Positions 1 through 7,303 of a stretch of 7,303 nucleotides of DNA are shown here, piece after piece. The position numbers and the translations under genes were made by a program. The DNA is taken from NCBI GenBank assembly GCA_025458735.1, contig JALORV010000059.1, forward strand, positions 1-7,303. The letters are read 5' to 3'. This DNA is from Burkholderiaceae bacterium (GTDB lineage Bacteria; Pseudomonadota; Gammaproteobacteria; Burkholderiales; Burkholderiaceae). Numbering within the stretch: the stretch's first letter is position 1; each line of letters starts with the position of its first letter. The notes beneath the pieces were generated by a model. That model made no database searches and was not told where the DNA came from. It was given only the letters and a program-made list of their open reading frames with translations.

Positions 1-766
1 GCGGCAGGGCCGAGTAGATGCCGATCAGCGTGCTCAGCAGCACGACGCGCGAGGCCGGCGGCAGCGCACGCGCCTGCGGATGCGCCGCGGGTTCGAGGAT
101 CGCACCCCACGCGTAATCCGAGGTCTGCGCCAGCGCGGCGCGCTCCAGCGCACGGATCATCGCTGGCTCGTCCTTGCGTGCGCGCGCCTCCTCGGCCAGC
201 CAGAACCAGGGCACGGCGTTGTCCGGCGCCAGCTGCGCCCAGTGCGACTTCGACAGCTGCGCGCAGGCGCCATCCTGATTCAGGCGGCACCCGTAGATCG
301 CGAGCGCATAAACCGTCGGGTCCGCGGCCGAGACCGCGAGGCGGGCCAGCGCCTGCGCGGCGGGGGCCGCCGCCTGGGCCGCCGCGACGGTCTGCCGGCG
401 GATGCAGTCCTGGTCATTGCATGACTTCTCGCGTCGCTCGAAGTCCAGCCTGGCCTCGCGCACCGACTGCACCATCTGCAGGTACAGGCCGATCGCCTGT
501 GCACGCGGCGCCGCCTGCGCGCGCAGCTCGGCACCGATGCTGTCGAATGCCCGGTTTGCCGCTGCGACGACGTCGGCCGGGTAATCGTCGATGGTGCCGA
601 CCGGTGCGATGCGGCCGTAGCCGCAGAGTTCGACTGCTTCCGTCGCATCGCGGGCGGCGTTCTGCCGCGCCAAAAGGAATGCGACAAGGGCAAGCATCAC
701 GACGGAGCCTGCCAGCACAAGCCAGAGGCGACGTTTGCCTGCGCCCGACAACCGCGTCTCAGGCAA
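1..766 (-). CDS. Membrane-anchored TPR-like hypothetical protein, 3' end beyond window
   Basis: This open frame reads without a stop for about 255 codons from a TTG at 766-764 to the left edge, so the C-terminus is missing. The start is chosen because GGAGG at 776-772 lies 5 nt upstream and because it overlaps the stop of the preceding gene by 8 nt, a usual sign of translational coupling. The protein has a short basic N-terminus, one hydrophobic helix at about residues 15-33 (WLVLAGSVVMLALVAFLLA), then a soluble, alanine-rich helical region. That region holds four scattered cysteines (ELCGYG, KSCNDQDC, YGCRLNQDGAC region) and a TPR-like stretch, WAQLAPDNAVPWFWLAEEA, followed by a second amphipathic helix. 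The layout suggests a signal-anchored protein with its bulk in the periplasm and possible disulfides. I do not recognise a named family; hypothetical proteins with a similar WAQL-PDNA-PW pattern occur in betaproteobacteria (memory, unverified). Function unknown. Confidence 0.8.
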   Translation of the reverse strand, partial: MPETRLSGAGKRRLWLVLAGSVVMLALVAFLLARQNAARDATEAVELCGYGRIAPVGTIDDYPADVVAAANRAFDSIGAELRAQAAPRAQAIGLYLQMVQSVREARLDFERREKSCNDQDCIRRQTVAAAQAAAPAAQALARLAVSAADPTVYALAIYGCRLNQDGACAQLSKSHWAQLAPDNAVPWFWLAEEARARKDEPAMIRALERAALAQTSDYAWGAILEPAAHPQARALPPASRVVLLSTLIGIYSALP

Positions 767-1160
767 CAGCTCCTCCCAGTACGGCGCCGAATGTGAGTGT
801 TCCCATCAGCAGCGACGCCGCACCGATCCACCGTATGCGGTCGACGACGACGGGCACGACTTTCGCGGCAAAGCGCTGATGCCAGCGCCACGGAAGCAGG
901 AACAAGGCAAGCGAAGTGATCAGCAGCGCCCAGCCGAACCACGAGAACATGTCGGGCATGCGCATGCGCGGAGCGTAAGCAAGAAGCGCAGCCCCCGCCA
1001 GGCTGCGCAGGGCAAGCTCGACGTAGTGCGTGCGGGCCGATGCCGCGAAACCCAGCAGGAATCGGCGGGCCTGCCCGGGCCGGAAGAAGCTGAGCACCGC
1101 GATGGCGATGAAGTAACCGGCGATGAGCAGGACTCCGAACAGGCTCGCGACGCGAATCAT
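759..1160 (-). CDS. Small four-helix integral membrane protein, unknown function
   Basis: The protein is 133 aa starting MIRVASLFGVLLIAGYF. Hydrophobic segments lie at about residues 5-26, 46-63, 71-88 and 108-132, so four transmembrane helices are likely. Basic loops (RRFLLGFAASARTHY, WRWHQRFAAK) separate them, and the hydrophobic C-terminus ends in VLGGAVA. The ATG at 1160-1158 is preceded by GGGAAG about 5 nt upstream. The same reading frame is open far upstream, but only because the broken metC gene has shifted into it; the family-like membrane sequence starts at this methionine. The gene lies 50 nt after the genuine metC stop and overlaps the TTG start of the next gene by 8 nt, so it is probably cotranscribed with both. 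I do not recognise the family; it could be a small inner-membrane accessory protein. That it is a real gene is well supported; its function is not. Confidence 0.75.
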   Translation of the reverse strand: MIRVASLFGVLLIAGYFIAIAVLSFFRPGQARRFLLGFAASARTHYVELALRSLAGAALLAYAPRMRMPDMFSWFGWALLITSLALFLLPWRWHQRFAAKVVPVVVDRIRWIGAASLLMGTLTFGAVLGGAVA

Positions 1161-1176
1161 TCGGGCTTCCCGGCCG

Positions 1177-1193
1177 CGGACGATTGTCGTCCG
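1177..1193. other. Short inverted repeat between metC and the small membrane gene
   Basis: A 7-bp perfect stem, CGGACGA/TCGTCCG, with a 3-nt loop sits in the 50-nt gap between the metC stop and the next start. No T-run follows on either strand, so it is not a classical intrinsic terminator. It could form an mRNA hairpin that affects message stability or differential expression within the operon, or it could be chance in GC-rich DNA. Confidence 0.35.
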
Positions 1194-1210
1194 GCAGATG
1201 CGATGCGCAT

Positions 1211-2369
1211 TCAGCCGCGCAACCGCGCGAAGCCCGCCGCCAGATCCTCGATCAGGTCGTCGGCATCTTCGAGCCCGGCCGAAATGCGGAACAGCGGCCC
1301 GGCAAAATCGAGCGGCACCACGCTGCGCTCGGGAAACACCGGGATCAGCAGGCTCTCGAAGCCGCAGGCCGTCGATGAAAGCGACAAAGCGCGCCTCGGC
1401 CACCGGCTTCAACACCACGCCGAACAGACCCGAAGCCCCGCTCATGTCGCGCTTCCACAGCGCGTGCCCCGGATCGGTCGACAGCGGCGGATACAGGATG
1501 CGCTCGACCTCCGGCTGCGACTGCAGCCAGTCGATCAGCCGCTCGGCGGTGGCACGATGCTGCCGCAGCCGCGCGCCCATCGAGTGCAGGCCGCGGTGCG
1601 CGAGGTAGACGTCATCGGGACTCGCACCGAGTCCGTAGTTGTGCATGGCCTCGCGCAGCGGCGGCCAGGCGGCCGCGTTGCTGGTCACCGTGCCGAGGAT
1701 CACGTCGGAGTGGCCGCAGATGTACTTGGTGGCGGCGTGAATCGACACGTCGACGCCGTGCGCGATCGGCTGGAAGTGAAGCGGCGTGGCCCAGGTGTTG
1801 TCGATCATGCTCACCGCACCCCTGGCGCGCGCAACGGCGGCCAGCAGCGGCACGTCCTGCATCTCGAAGGTCAGCGAACCCGGCGACTCCAGGAACAGCA
1901 CGCGCGTGGTCGGCCGGAACAGCGCCTCGACCGCGGCGCGGCCATGCTCGCCGATGCGCGGGTCGTAAAAGGTGGCCTCGACGCCGTAGCGTGGCAGCGT
2001 GTCGCGGCAGAAGCGGCGTGTCGGCCAGTAGACCGAGTCCGGCACCAGCACGTGGTCGCCCTGGCGCACGTAGGCGAGGATCGGCATCGTGCAGGCGGTG
2101 AGCCCCGACGGCAGCGCCCAGCTCGCATGCCCGCCCTCGAGCGCATTGAGCGCCTCGTAAAAGGCATGATGGGTCGGCGTGCCGTACAGGCCGTAGGCGA
2201 CCGGCGCACCGTCCTCGCCGGCATTGCGCCGGGCGATGCGGGCCTTCATGTCGGCCACGCTCTCGTGCAGCACGGTGGAACCGCGCACCAGCGGCGGATT
2301 GACGAAGTCGAAGCTCTTGCGCGGGTCGCGCCCGCCGGTGACGAGGACAGTGCCGCGGCGAGGCTTCAT
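1211..2369 (-). pseudogene. metC: Cystathionine beta-lyase-like PLP enzyme (metC), broken by an internal deletion
   Basis: This is a Cys/Met-metabolism PLP-dependent enzyme of the cystathionine beta-lyase type (cystathionine to homocysteine, pyruvate and ammonia). Visible from the ATG at 2369: YGLYGTPTHHAF near residue 59 (cofactor phosphate region), PSGLTA near 87, IDNTWATP with the pyridine-contacting Asp190, and the Schiff-base Lys215 in HAATKYICGHSD. The frame is good to FIDGL (about residue 335). The correct C-terminus (FESLLIPVFPERSVVPLDF, FRISAGLEDADDLIEDL, stop at 1213-1211) then continues in another frame from about 1363. The SWGG segment expected between them is absent. Adding back 29 nt restores exactly 396 codons (395 aa, the usual MetC length). 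SWGG contributes to substrate and cofactor binding in the family, so both the frame and the active site are damaged. CGGAG lies 8 nt before the start, and the MBL gene ends 16 nt upstream. Either a true pseudogene or an assembly error. Confidence 0.85.
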
Positions 2370-2385
2370 CGATGCGCTCCGGAAT

Positions 2386-3465
2386 TCAGTTCACTGCAGT
2401 GAAGTGGAACACACCCTCCGGCTCGGTGCGGGCGACGACGCCGTCGAACCAGAGGGCGTGCAGATGCGCCAGGCTCTCGCCGAGCGCGAAAGTGGTCTGG
2501 TGCAGGTCGAGTTCCCGCTTGAACAGCACCGGCACGATGCTGGCGGCGGTCTGCGGCATTGCGCAGGCCGCCAGCACCTCGGCCAGCCGCTCGCGGTGAT
2601 GCGCGTGCTGCTGTGCGATGCGGCGATGCAGCCCGGTGAATGGCAGGCCGTGCGACGGCAGCACCAGCGTGTCCTCCGGCAGCAGCAGCAGCCGGTCGAG
2701 CGACTGCAGGTAGCGCGGCAGCGGGTTGGCCTCGGGCTCCATGTCGAACACGCTGACGTTGGTCGAGATGCGCGGCAGCACTATGTCACCGGCGATCAGG
2801 ATGCGCTCCTGCTCGCACCACAGCGAGGCGTGCTCGGGCGCGTGCCCGTAGCCGACGATCACGCGAAACACGCGCTTCGCATGCGCCGGCCCGAGCGCGA
2901 TCTCGTCGCCGTCGAGCAGGCGACGGAAGCGCGGCGGCACGCGTGGCACCAGCTTCGGGTAGTAGCCCGAGCCGCGCGCGCGCACCTTGGCCAGCGCGGC
3001 CTCGTCGGTCAGTCCATTGCGGCGGAAGTGCTCCGCAGCACCAGCGCCGCTGGTGTCGTCGCCGCCCGCCGACAGGATGCGGCCGTACGCGTACTCGGTG
3101 GCCGTCATCCACAGCGGCGCTTGCCAGCGTCGCTGCGCGCCGCCGGTGGTCAGCCAGTCGGCAAGGCCAAGATGATCGGGATGAAAGTGCGTGCAGACCT
3201 GCCGCAGCAGCGGGCGGCCTTCGAAACGCTCGTCGAAGATCTGTTCCCACGCCGCCCGCGTCGCATCCGAGGCGATGCCGGCATCGACGATGGTGAAGCC
3301 GGGCCGGCCGTCGAGTTCATCGTCGAACACCCACAGGTTGATGTGGTCGAGCGCAAACGGCAGCGGCATGCGCACCCAGTGCACGCCGGGCCGCAGCGTG
3401 GTCCAGCTGCCGGCAGCCGGGGCCGTCGGCCATGGATAGCCGAGCTCGTGCTCGTGCGGATTCAT
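2386..3465 (-). CDS. MBL-fold metallo-hydrolase (glyoxalase II-like)
   Basis: The protein is 359 aa with the metallo-beta-lactamase fold. The signature THFHPDH gives metal ligands His93, His95, Asp97 and His98. Further ligands are probably His208 in GYGHAPEH, Asp227 in IAGD and His272 in LPSHGLPF, so the binuclear metal site looks complete. A helical C-terminal region follows (about 280-359). Members of this family hydrolyse thioesters, lactones or related bonds; the substrate here is unknown. Given the LiuR operator upstream and the liu genes nearby, an acyl-CoA or acyl-thioester substrate is a reasonable inference. I chose ATG 3465 (MNPHEHELGYPWPTAP) because similar proteins start just before this segment (from memory). 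ATG 3528 and TTG 3555 are also in frame, but the latter lies inside the palindrome; no start has a convincing ribosome binding site. First gene of the minus-strand operon, divergent from liuR. Confidence 0.85.
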   Translation of the reverse strand: MNPHEHELGYPWPTAPAAGSWTTLRPGVHWVRMPLPFALDHINLWVFDDELDGRPGFTIVDAGIASDATRAAWEQIFDERFEGRPLLRQVCTHFHPDHLGLADWLTTGGAQRRWQAPLWMTATEYAYGRILSAGGDDTSGAGAAEHFRRNGLTDEAALAKVRARGSGYYPKLVPRVPPRFRRLLDGDEIALGPAHAKRVFRVIVGYGHAPEHASLWCEQERILIAGDIVLPRISTNVSVFDMEPEANPLPRYLQSLDRLLLLPEDTLVLPSHGLPFTGLHRRIAQQHAHHRERLAEVLAACAMPQTAASIVPVLFKRELDLHQTTFALGESLAHLHALWFDGVVARTEPEGVFHFTAVN

Positions 3466-3539
3466 GCGCGGTGTGGCATCCGGCGCGACTTCCTGGTCAG
3501 CCGCCGGGACCGCGCGGTCACCGCGCATCACCCGCAGGC

Positions 3540-3555
3540 TTGACGTTGACGTCAA
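3540..3555. promoter_or_regulatory. Putative LiuR operator in the divergent MBL/liuR promoter region
   Basis: The sequence TTGACGTTGACGTCAA has 7-bp inverted half-sites (TTGACGT/ACGTCAA) around a 2-bp centre. It matches 15 of 16 positions of the core of the palindrome at 6806-6821. It sits 62 nt before the liuR start and 74 nt before the chosen MBL start. MerR-family regulators bind palindromes of this type within promoters, and LiuR sites in proteobacteria are known to be palindromes with ACGT-type half-sites (from memory of comparative genomics work). The location suggests autoregulation plus control of the divergent operon. Confidence 0.7.
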
Positions 3556-3568
3556 CTGCGACGATTCT
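3540..3568 (+). promoter_or_regulatory. Candidate liuR promoter overlapping the operator
   Basis: A TTGACG -35 box (3540-3545) is followed after 17 nt by GATTCT (3563-3568, 3 of 6 matches to the -10 consensus). The -35 box and most of the spacer are the operator itself. On the opposite strand, TTGACG (3555-3550) lies 17 nt before GGTGAT (3532-3527), a weak candidate for the MBL operon promoter. The -35 matches are good and both -10 matches are weak, as is common for activator-dependent promoters. Confidence 0.45.
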
Positions 3569-3617
3569 ACGCGGCGGGTCCACTGCCACCGTCGGATCGC
3601 CGACGAGTCCGCCCCGC

Positions 3618-4055
3618 ATGCCCGATCGACCGCGCCCCCGGCGCCCGGTGCCGCCCGCCAGCCGCGAGGCGCGCTCCTATTCGATCACCGAACTCGCGCG
3701 CGAGTTCGACATCACGCCGCGTGCGATCCGGTTTTACGAAGACCAGGGCATCCTGGCTCCGGCGCGGGCGGGCGCCTCCGGCCTGACGCGCGTGTACTCG
3801 CCGCGCGACCGCACCCGCATCAAGCTGACGCTGCGAGGCAAGCGGCTCGGCCTGTCGCTGCTGCAGATCCGCGAACTGATCGACATGTACGAATCGCCGA
3901 AGGACGCGGCCGCGCAGTCGCGCCGCTTCCTGGCGGTGCTCGCGCAGCATCGCGCCGCGCTCGAACAGCAGCGCGAGGACATCCAGGTCACGCTGGCCGA
4001 GATCGCGCAGCACGAGGCCGAGTGCCGGCGGCTGCTCGATCGCGGCAGGCGCTGA
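3618..4055 (+). CDS. liuR: MerR-family transcriptional regulator, LiuR type
   Basis: The protein is 145 aa. After a proline/arginine-rich N-terminal extension of about 20 residues, it has a MerR winged helix-turn-helix: YSITELAREFDITPRAIRFY (21-40), EDQGILAP, TRVYSPRDRTRIKLTLRGKR (57-76) and LGLSLLQIRELIDMY. A dimerisation coiled coil follows (about 98-140). The EFDITPRAIRFYEDQG and RVYS-RDR-R-KL-LRGKRLG pattern is what I associate with LiuR, regulator of leucine and branched-chain acyl-CoA degradation. There is no cysteine cluster of the metal- or redox-sensing kind (a single Cys136), so an acyl-CoA-type effector is more likely (inference). ATG 3618 is the only plausible start in frame after the operator; its ribosome binding site is weak. 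It is divergent from the MBL operon, and an operator lies in the shared intergenic region. The identical core recurs before the putative liuA operon. Confidence 0.85.
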   Translation: MPDRPRPRRPVPPASREARSYSITELAREFDITPRAIRFYEDQGILAPARAGASGLTRVYSPRDRTRIKLTLRGKRLGLSLLQIRELIDMYESPKDAAAQSRRFLAVLAQHRAALEQQREDIQVTLAEIAQHEAECRRLLDRGRR

Positions 4056-4231
4056 GGCGATCGCCGGTGCAGCAGGCGCGGACGCCACCGACCCGGCCCG
4101 CGCTGCCGTCGCCGTTGCCCGACCCGCCCGCGCGCCACAGCGGGACCGACAGTCCGCCCCGCGCGGCCGCAATCGACGCCTGGTTTGACCTGGATGAACT
4201 CGCGGCCGGCGGACGCCCCGACAATGCCCCG

Positions 4232-4396
4232 ATGGCGCTTGCCCACATCCTGCCGACCACCGCTGCGCAACCGGCCCGAACCAGAGTGCGGGCGCGGCGC
4301 CAGCGCGACCTCGCCCCGGCCATCGGCCTGCTGTGGAGCGCCGGCCTCGGCGGCGCACTGTGGGCGCTGCTGCTGGCTGCCTTGCGGCTCGTCTGA
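4232..4396 (+). CDS. Possible small one-helix membrane protein
   Basis: A 54-aa frame from ATG 4232 has a basic middle (RTRVRARRQR) and a clear C-terminal hydrophobic helix at about residues 31-52 (IGLLWSAGLGGALWALLLAA), ending LRLV and a stop 9 nt short of the convergent recQ stop. The basic-then-hydrophobic layout fits a tail-anchored or single-span inner-membrane protein. An in-frame GTG at 4067 would extend it to 109 aa with a proline-rich N-terminus, but that part looks non-coding. No ribosome binding site is convincing, and GC-rich DNA readily produces hydrophobic frames. I do not recognise a family. The preceding 4056-4231 stretch holds nothing I can name apart from the short palindrome GGCGATCGCC at 4056-4065. 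Confidence 0.35.
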   Translation: MALAHILPTTAAQPARTRVRARRQRDLAPAIGLLWSAGLGGALWALLLAALRLV

Positions 4397-4405
4397 CCGC
4401 CGCGC

Positions 4406-6250
<1,845 letters not shown>

Positions 6251-6335
6251 CGGCGTAGCGTAGCGAACCGCCGCGGCGTTACGATGCGGGCCGCCCGCCT
6301 TGTCGCTGCCACTCCGTGATTGCCGCTGCCGCCCC

Positions 6336-6761
6336 ATGACCGCCGACGCCGACACCGTCCCTTCCTCGCGCGAGTTCACGCTGCTGGGCGTGACCTACGG
6401 GCTGTACGCCCTGGGGCTGGTCATCTTCTGGCCGGCCGTCGTCGGCCTGATCCTCGCCTATGTCAAGCGCGGCGACGCCCGCGGCAGCATCATCGAGTCG
6501 CATTACGGCTGGCTGATCAGGACCTTCTGGTGGTGGGTCGGCTGGTTCGCGCTGGCGGTGATCGGCATGGTCGCCATGGTGCTGCCCGGCGCCATCGAGA
6601 TGGGCAAGCGCATGGAGGCCACGCAGATGCTGAGCGTGCCGTGGCAGGTGATCGGCGGCGGCATTGCCGGCGGCACGGTGATCCTGCTGGTGTGGTTCTG
6701 GGTGGTGTACCGGCTGCTGCGCGGCACGCTGCGGCTGGCCGATGGCCGCCCCGTGCCCTGA
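6336..6761 (+). CDS. DUF4870/Tic20-like small membrane protein
   Basis: The protein is 141 aa with a polar N-terminus (MTADADTVPSSREFT) and three likely transmembrane helices at about 18-43, 63-84 and 103-127. The order is helix, AYVKRGDARGSIIESHYGWLIRTFWWW, helix, a short polar loop (EMGKRMEATQM), helix, basic tail. The IAYVKR--A-GS--ESHY-W-IRTFWW pattern is typical of the small DUF4870/Tic20-like proteins common in proteobacteria; the molecular role is not established. ATG 6336 is chosen because the sequence before it (from a TTG at 6300) is cysteine/arginine-rich and not family-like. No Shine-Dalgarno is visible. It diverges from recQ, with 85 nt between the chosen starts. The stop precedes the 28-bp palindrome by 38 nt, so it is not part of the downstream operon. 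Confidence 0.82.
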   Translation: MTADADTVPSSREFTLLGVTYGLYALGLVIFWPAVVGLILAYVKRGDARGSIIESHYGWLIRTFWWWVGWFALAVIGMVAMVLPGAIEMGKRMEATQMLSVPWQVIGGGIAGGTVILLVWFWVVYRLLRGTLRLADGRPVP

Positions 6762-6799
6762 TTGCGCGCATCGCAACGGCGACCGGCCCGGGCGGCCGC

Positions 6800-6827
6800 G
6801 CCAAGTTGACGTTAACGTCAACTTGGC
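6800..6827. promoter_or_regulatory. Perfect 28-bp palindrome, putative LiuR operator of the liu operon
   Basis: The two 14-nt halves, GCCAAGTTGACGTT and its exact reverse complement AACGTCAACTTGGC, abut at 6813/6814. The central 16 bp (6806-6821) match the liuR-upstream palindrome in 15 positions. It lies in the intergenic region before the thioesterase and liuA-like genes and overlaps a -35 box and spacer, which is where MerR-family regulators bind. That LiuR binds it is inferred from the shared core and genomic context. Confidence 0.75.
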
Positions 6828-6835
6828 CGTAGAGT
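6806..6835 (+). promoter_or_regulatory. Candidate liu operon promoter
   Basis: TTGACG (6806-6811, 5 of 6 to consensus) and TAGAGT (6830-6835, 4 of 6) are separated by 18 nt. The -35 box and most of the spacer are covered by the palindrome. A slightly long spacer centred on an operator is characteristic of promoters remodelled by MerR-family activators, although simple repression would also fit this geometry. Transcription would start at about 6842, leaving a leader of some 45 nt before the thioesterase start. Confidence 0.55.
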
Positions 6836-6886
6836 CGGACGGCGCCCGCCAGCCGCCGGGCGCAGCCGCCCCGGCGTTGCCGCTCC

Positions 6887-7278
6887 GTGCCGTTTACTGC
6901 CCTCAACCCTGCTTTCGAATCGCGCGTGCGCGACTCCTTCGCACGCCAGGCGGCGATGCGCCTGATCGGCGCGCAGCTTAGCACGGCTACGTGCATGGCG
7001 GGATCGTCGGCATGATCGCCGACAGCGCCGGCGGCTATGCGGCGTTCTCGCTGATGCCGGCCGATGCCAGCGTGCTGACCGTGGAATACAAGATCAACAT
7101 GCTGGCCCCGGCTGCCGGCGAGCGGTTGGTGGCCACCGGCGAAGTGCTGAAGCCTGGCCGCACACTGTCCATCGTGCGCGCCGACGTGGTCGCACTGCAG
7201 GGCGGACGTGCAACGCGCGTCGCCGCCATGCAGCAGACACTGATGGTGATGCACGGCGTGGCCGACGAGCGCCTTTGA
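6887..7278 (+). pseudogene. PaaI-like hotdog thioesterase, broken by an internal deletion
   Basis: The N-terminal part reads in one frame from GTG 6887 (PFTALNPAFESRVRDSFARQ, then AAMRLIGAQLS) and would end at TGA 7013-7015 after frame loss. The C-terminal part reads in another frame: HGYVHGGIVGMIADSAGGYA, the hotdog-fold HGG motif with the catalytic-type Asp in IADSAGG, through LTVEYKINMLAPAAG and GRTLSIVRADVV to a stop at 7276-7278. The join at about 6975-6982 carries an in-frame TAG (6979-6981). The family normally has about 20 residues between these parts (a beta strand and turn before QHGYVHGG); they are missing, and 3n+1 nt must be added to restore the frame. Such enzymes hydrolyse acyl-CoA, so it would relieve CoA sequestration in leucine catabolism (inference). 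It is followed 10 nt later by the liuA-like start. The C-terminal fragment alone could start at GTG 6991, but lacks a ribosome binding site. Confidence 0.78.
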
Positions 7279-7288
7279 GGAGAAGCCG
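7277..7288 (+). promoter_or_regulatory. Shine-Dalgarno of the liuA-like gene overlapping the thioesterase stop
   Basis: GAGGAG at 7277-7282 overlaps the TGA stop (7276-7278) and lies 6 nt before ATG 7289. This is the strongest ribosome binding site in the window and indicates translational coupling to the thioesterase reading frame. The thioesterase fragment in the C-terminal frame ends at this stop, whereas ribosomes following the N-terminal frame would terminate at 7013-7015, so coupling may be weakened in the broken gene. Confidence 0.7.
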
Positions 7289-7303
7289 ATGAACCTGCCC
7301 GGA
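7289..7303 (+). CDS. liuA: 5' end of a gene, probably isovaleryl-CoA dehydrogenase
   Basis: Only five codons, MNLPG, are inside the window. A strong Shine-Dalgarno precedes the ATG. Isovaleryl-CoA dehydrogenases of proteobacteria often begin with a similar short stretch (M-LPGL-F-LGE, from memory), and this enzyme is the usual first step gene of liu operons controlled by LiuR. With the operator and thioesterase upstream, liuA is the best guess, but five residues cannot prove it. Confidence 0.45.

Noticed and set aside
735..2402. Long plus-strand open frame (555 codons) opposite metC and the membrane gene
   Set aside because: Low-complexity, Arg/Gln/His-rich translation with no domain; it is the antisense shadow of the clearly homologous metC in GC-rich DNA.
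2224..3543. Plus-strand open frame (439 codons) opposite the MBL hydrolase
   Set aside because: The translation is Arg/Gln/His-rich without recognisable motifs, while the minus strand has the complete MBL metal-binding motifs.
3466..3555. N-terminal extension of the MBL protein to TTG 3555 or ATG 3528
   Set aside because: TTG 3555 is the first codon of the operator palindrome itself, and the extra residues are polar and not family-like. ATG 3528 cannot be fully excluded.
4056..4065. Perfect 10-bp palindrome GGCGATCGCC just after the liuR stop
   Set aside because: Too short and too likely by chance in GC-rich DNA, with no T-run to make a terminator.
6251..6379. N-terminal extension of RecQ to ATG 6379 or 6337
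   Set aside because: It overlaps the divergent membrane gene or its start codon and encodes low-complexity sequence; GTG 6250 gives the usual family length.
6781..6799. GC-rich palindromic tract (GGCCCGGGCGGCC) after the membrane gene as a terminator
   Set aside because: No stable long stem and no T-run; base composition alone explains it.

Overview
The window is GC-rich (about 70% by eye) with dense genes, short intergenic gaps and strong third-position G/C bias. Gene content (a LiuR-type MerR regulator with its palindromic operators, a PaaI-type thioesterase just upstream of an apparent liu operon, recQ, a MetC-type lyase, an MBL-fold hydrolase) fits a proteobacterium. My best guess is a betaproteobacterium (Burkholderiales/Rhodocyclales); this is inference from gene style and no ribosomal marker is present.

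Left block (1-3465, minus strand), in transcription order: MBL-fold hydrolase (2386-3465), metC-like cystathionine beta-lyase (1211-2369, broken by an internal out-of-frame deletion), a small four-helix membrane protein (759-1160), and a membrane-anchored TPR-like protein starting at a TTG codon (766) that runs off the left edge. Gaps of 16 and 50 nt and an 8-nt overlap suggest one operon. Its putative promoter lies in the 3466-3617 divergent region, which holds the palindrome TTGACGTTGACGTCAA.

Middle block: liuR (3618-4055, plus) is divergent from that operon. A small, uncertain one-helix ORF (4232-4396, plus) follows. recQ (4406-6250, minus) is intact, and a three-helix DUF4870/Tic20-like membrane protein (6336-6761, plus) diverges from it.

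Right block (6762-7303, plus): a perfect 28-bp palindrome with the core TTGACGTTAACGTCAA is embedded in a good promoter. It is followed by a PaaI-like hotdog thioesterase, also broken by an out-of-frame internal deletion, and by the first five codons of a gene whose context and MNLPG start suggest isovaleryl-CoA dehydrogenase (liuA).

Working model: LiuR binds both palindromes. It would control itself, the divergent MBL-metC-membrane-TPR operon, and the thioesterase-liuA leucine/branched-chain acyl-CoA degradation operon about 3.2 kb away, with recQ and a membrane gene lying in between. The most notable observations are the near-identical operator pair and the two independent gene-breaking deletions, both in the presumed LiuR regulon. 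I see no mobile element, CRISPR array, tRNA or rRNA.
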